A stretch of DNA of 31,119 nucleotides, from NCBI GenBank assembly GCA_023433615.1, contig JAEZCJ010000072.1:1-31119 (forward strand), given 5' to 3'. This document shows positions 28,185 through 31,119 of this stretch, one piece after another. This DNA comes from Bacillota bacterium (GTDB lineage: Bacteria > Bacillota > Bacilli > Paenibacillales > Paenibacillaceae). The notes under the pieces were generated by a model that did no database searches, had not been told where the DNA came from, and saw nothing but the letters and a program-made list of their open reading frames with translations. Every line of letters starts with the position of its first letter. The first letter of the stretch is position 1. Both the position numbers and the translations under genes were made by a program.

Positions 28185-29273
28185 ATGAGCGAGATCATTA
28201 GACCGGATGGCAGCGAGTCGGCCGTTCAGGCTGCAGGGACCGCCCAGCGGAAGGCGGAGCACATTCGAATTTGCTTGGAGGAGGAAGTGCAGGGCATCGG
28301 GATTACGAACGGGCTGGATCGTTACCGGTTCCGGCATCTTGCGCTGCCGGAACTCGATTATCGAGCCATCGATACGCGCGCTTCCTTCCTGGGACGCGAA
28401 GTCAAGGTGCCGCTCTTAATCAGTTCCATGACCGGCGGCACCGACAAGGGAGGGGCCATCAATGAGCTGCTAGCCGAGGCTGCAGAGTCTCGGGGCTGGG
28501 CGATGGGGCTCGGCTCGATGCGGGCTGCCATCGAGAATGAAGCGCTGGCCGACAGCTTTCGCATTCGCCGCAGCGCGCCGTCCATTCCGGTACTTGCGAA
28601 TCTCGGTGCGGCGCAGCTCCGTCTGGGATACGGCGTAGACCAGTGCCGCCGCGCGGTGGAGCTGGCAGAGGCGGACGGTCTCGTGCTCCATCTGAACGGG
28701 CTGCAAGAGGTGTTCCAAGCGGGAGGGGATACGGATTGGGCCGGCTTGTTGGTTCGGATCGAGGACCTCTGCCGAAGGCTGGAGGTGCCCGTCGGCGTTA
28801 AGGAGGTCGGCTGGGGCATCGATGGGGACACGGCCGTCCGGCTGACGAATGCCGGAGCGGCATTCATCGACGTGGCAGGGGCCGGCGGGACTTCCTGGAG
28901 CCAGGTCGAGAAGCATCGCGGCCATGACAAGGTACGGCGCGTCGCGGCAGAGGCGTTCGCGGATTGGGGGAATCCGACCGCAGATTGCATCGTCGACGTT
29001 CGCGGCCGGCTGCCGGAAGCGGTAATCGTGGCGAGCGGAGGCCTCCGTCACGGCGTAGATGCGGCCAAGGCGATCGCGCTCGGCGCGAACTTGGCCGGTT
29101 ACGGCCGGTCCTTGCTGGCAGGCGCTGCAGAGGGAGATCGCGAGCAGCGAACGGCTGCAATCGATCTGCAGATGGAGAGGATCGAATTCGAGCTGCGCGG
29201 CGCGATGTTCGGCATCGGCGCCGGCAGCATCGGGTCGCTGCGCGGGACGCAGCGGCTCGTCGAAGCCCGCTGA
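28185..29273 (+). CDS. fni: Isopentenyl-diphosphate delta-isomerase, type 2 (FMN-dependent)
   Basis: A 362-residue type 2 IDI, interconverting IPP and DMAPP for isoprenoids such as menaquinone and undecaprenol. Recognisable blocks are RKAEHIRICLEEEV and GITNGLDRYRF near the start, PLLISSMTGGTDKGG for FMN, VHLNGLQE-type HLNGLQEVFQ, VGVKEVGWGI and DVAGAGGTSWSQVE, then SGGLRHGVDAAKAIALGA. Length fits the family. The ATG at 28185 has GAGGGG 8 nt upstream; the ATG at 28140 has none. First in a cluster with a methyltransferase and an MBL hydrolase. Confidence 0.94.
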   Translation: MSEIIRPDGSESAVQAAGTAQRKAEHIRICLEEEVQGIGITNGLDRYRFRHLALPELDYRAIDTRASFLGREVKVPLLISSMTGGTDKGGAINELLAEAAESRGWAMGLGSMRAAIENEALADSFRIRRSAPSIPVLANLGAAQLRLGYGVDQCRRAVELAEADGLVLHLNGLQEVFQAGGDTDWAGLLVRIEDLCRRLEVPVGVKEVGWGIDGDTAVRLTNAGAAFIDVAGAGGTSWSQVEKHRGHDKVRRVAAEAFADWGNPTADCIVDVRGRLPEAVIVASGGLRHGVDAAKAIALGANLAGYGRSLLAGAAEGDREQRTAAIDLQMERIEFELRGAMFGIGAGSIGSLRGTQRLVEAR

Positions 29274-29310
29274 CCGGTTCGCAGCCATCGAGCAGGAAGG
29301 AGGGACCGCA

Positions 29311-30057
29311 ATGGGGGAATGGTTCGAACGCAGCTTCGGCTCCGATTATATGGTCGTGTACAAGCACCGCGATTGGGACGATGCCGTACGTGAGGTGCGC
29401 TCCATGATGGCACTGCTGCGGCTTCCCGCAGGCGTAGAGGTACTTGACGTCGGCTGCGGCATGGGGCGGCATGCGCTGGCCTTGGCGGATATGGGCTACA
29501 AGGTGACAGGCATCGACCTGTCGGACACGCTGCTGCGTCATGCCGCGGCGCAGGCATGCGGGAAGCGCGTGGAATGGGTGCTCGGAGACATGCGGAGCAT
29601 GCCGCTAAGTACCGGACGTTATGCGGGAACGGTCAATTTCTTCACGTCCTTCGGCTATTTCGAGACCGAGGAAGAGAATGTCGGCGTCCTTCGCGAGCTG
29701 CGCCGGGTGCTGCGGAATGACGGAAGATTCTTGATCGACTTCTTGAACCCCGTACGGGTAGAGTGCCAGCTCGTACCTCGCTCCCAGCGCGTAGACGAGG
29801 AGACGGGATGGCTGATCGAAGAAACCCGGCGCATCGAGGACGGGGCGGTCGTCAAGCACATCCGGATCATGGAGCAGGACGGCACCGAGCGAAGCTATAC
29901 GGAGCGCGTGCGGCTCTACTCGCTCGAATGGTTCGAGGAGCATTTGGCGCAAGCCGGACTCCGGCTGGAGGCGGCGTACGGCAACTACGAAGGCGCCTGC
30001 TATGACCGCAATCGGTCAGAGCGGTTAATTGTGACAGGAGCGGTGATAACGGCATGA
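29311..30057 (+). CDS. Class I SAM-dependent methyltransferase
   Basis: A 248-residue methyltransferase with motif I VLDVGCGMGRHALALA (about 44-59), the acidic ribose-binding GIDLSD, and a post-I GDMRSMPL region, followed by FFTSFGYF and LRRVLRNDGRFLIDF. The substrate is unknown; small-molecule methyltransferases of this type are common. GGAGGG lies 7 nt before the ATG at 29311, 37 bp after fni. Its stop overlaps the start of the MBL gene (ATGA), so those two are translationally coupled. Confidence 0.87.
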   Translation: MGEWFERSFGSDYMVVYKHRDWDDAVREVRSMMALLRLPAGVEVLDVGCGMGRHALALADMGYKVTGIDLSDTLLRHAAAQACGKRVEWVLGDMRSMPLSTGRYAGTVNFFTSFGYFETEEENVGVLRELRRVLRNDGRFLIDFLNPVRVECQLVPRSQRVDEETGWLIEETRRIEDGAVVKHIRIMEQDGTERSYTERVRLYSLEWFEEHLAQAGLRLEAAYGNYEGACYDRNRSERLIVTGAVITA

Positions 30058-31073
30058 TCAACGAAGTCAGCAAGAGCAAGGCGTCGGCCGCAACCATGCA
30101 TGAGGACGGCTGGATACGGGTGAAGGTGCCGCTACCGTTCTCGCTCCGCTACGTGAACGCGTATTTGATTCCGGATACTGACGGCTATATGCTGATCGAT
30201 CCGGGATTGCGGACAGCCGATGCGGAGGCAGTGTGGCAAGAGTCGCTGCGCCGGAATGGCGTCACGATGCAGGACATTACCCGCATCATGCTGACGCATC
30301 ACCATCCCGACCATTACGGGCTGGCGGGCTGGTTCCAAGAACAGACAGGCGCGCCGGTCTATATGTCGGAGCGCTCGCATGCCTACGCGCGCAGGCTGTG
30401 GGGAGAAGGCCGGACGTTCGCGGAGGACTTGGTCGCGCTGTATGCGCGGCACGGCATGCCGCAGGAGGTACTGGATACGATGGAACCGCATCTGGAGAGC
30501 TTCGTGGAGAAGGTCGAGCCTCAGCCCTCGGTCACGTATATTCGCGGCGGCGACAGGATTGCGTTCGGCGGGGAACAGTGGGAGACGATTCCGGTCGACG
30601 GCCATGCGAACGGTCAGCTCTGCCTCTACCTTGCAGAACGGCAAATCATGCTCTGCGGCGACCAGGTATTGCCCGAAATTACGCCTAACGTCAGCGTCGT
30701 GCCCGGCGAGCCGACGAACGTGCTGCAGCAATTTCTAGGCAGTCTGGAGCAGCTGTCCCATTATGATGTCCGGATTGCGTATCCCGGGCACCGGGAGCCA
30801 TTCAGCGACTGGCGAGGCAGAATCGCGGAGCTTGCTAGCCATCATGAGCGTAGGCTCAATCAGATGGCGGACATGCTGGATACGCCGTTAACGGCTTACG
30901 AGGTTTGCGTATCGACGTTCGGCGAGCGGATCGCCGGCAATGCGCATAATCTGCGATTCGCCATGTCCGAGACGCTGGCGCATCTGGAGCATCTGGTGCT
31001 GCAGGGGCGGGCGGAAATGGCCGACAGCGGTTCGCCTGGCCGAGGGGCGGCCGTCTATCTGCGGAATCGATAA
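30054..31073 (+). CDS. MBL-fold metallohydrolase
   Basis: A 339-residue metallo-beta-lactamase-fold hydrolase. The metal-binding motif THHHPDHYG gives H82, H84, D86 and H87; further ligands appear in DGHANGQ (His), CGDQVLP (Asp) and YPGHREPF (His). A C-terminal helical/winged region (about 255-339) resembles that of LACTB2- and glyoxalase II-like proteins. The substrate is not evident. It overlaps the methyltransferase by 4 bp. A start at M15 is possible, but the coupled ATGA start at 30054 is more natural. Confidence 0.86.
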   Translation: MINEVSKSKASAATMHEDGWIRVKVPLPFSLRYVNAYLIPDTDGYMLIDPGLRTADAEAVWQESLRRNGVTMQDITRIMLTHHHPDHYGLAGWFQEQTGAPVYMSERSHAYARRLWGEGRTFAEDLVALYARHGMPQEVLDTMEPHLESFVEKVEPQPSVTYIRGGDRIAFGGEQWETIPVDGHANGQLCLYLAERQIMLCGDQVLPEITPNVSVVPGEPTNVLQQFLGSLEQLSHYDVRIAYPGHREPFSDWRGRIAELASHHERRLNQMADMLDTPLTAYEVCVSTFGERIAGNAHNLRFAMSETLAHLEHLVLQGRAEMADSGSPGRGAAVYLRNR

Positions 31074-31119
31074 TGGAATCTTGCGAAACACGAATAGACC
31101 GTCAAGGGCGATGCACGCC

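Overview
The window is about 31 kb of high-GC, gene-dense chromosomal DNA. Its core gene order (ytoI, ytpI, ytrI, ytrH, dnaE, accD, accA, pyk, then citZ, icd, mdh) and its sporulation genes point to a spore-forming member of the Firmicutes, most likely Paenibacillaceae (Paenibacillus or Cohnella type). This assignment rests on gene content, AGGAGG-type ribosome binding sites and sigma-A-like promoters; no rRNA or tRNA is present.

Layout. 1-261: the 3' end of a group II intron with the tail of its reverse transcriptase/maturase. 289-2933 (minus): two tandem paralogous membrane sensor kinases, one with a decayed ATP-binding domain. 3067-5922: ytoI (plus), then ytpI, ytrI and ytrH (minus), with a sigma-E-like promoter before ytrHI. 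6231-13262: dnaE, a pgpA/yutG-type phosphatase, a 62-residue conserved protein, and accD-accA. 13657-16414: pyk, a 4HBT thioesterase and fxsA. 16532-20161: convergent ppk and ppx; ppk is preceded by a four-unit PhoP box. 20486-24107: citZ-icd-mdh. 24225-28008: recQ, a small membrane protein and a PfkB-family sugar kinase. 28185-31073: type 2 isopentenyl diphosphate isomerase, a SAM methyltransferase and an MBL-fold hydrolase in one tight cluster.

Functionally it is mainly housekeeping: replication (DnaE), recombination (RecQ), the carboxyltransferase of acetyl-CoA carboxylase, pyruvate kinase, the oxidative TCA steps from oxaloacetate to 2-oxoglutarate plus malate dehydrogenase, and polyphosphate synthesis and breakdown. 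I see no defence island, prophage, CRISPR array or biosynthetic cluster.

The less expected content lies between genes. Three related intergenic elements (4391-4540, 6024-6192, 13369-13563) have end stems and internal hairpins whose paired bases change together, which suggests a conserved RNA or DNA fold. One of them supplies the last codons and stop of ytoI; another fills the pyk leader. A different 155-bp near-palindrome with TA flanks sits exactly at the icd stop codon and looks like a MITE. Two genes normally found in these neighbourhoods in Bacillus, nrnA and pfkA, are absent here.
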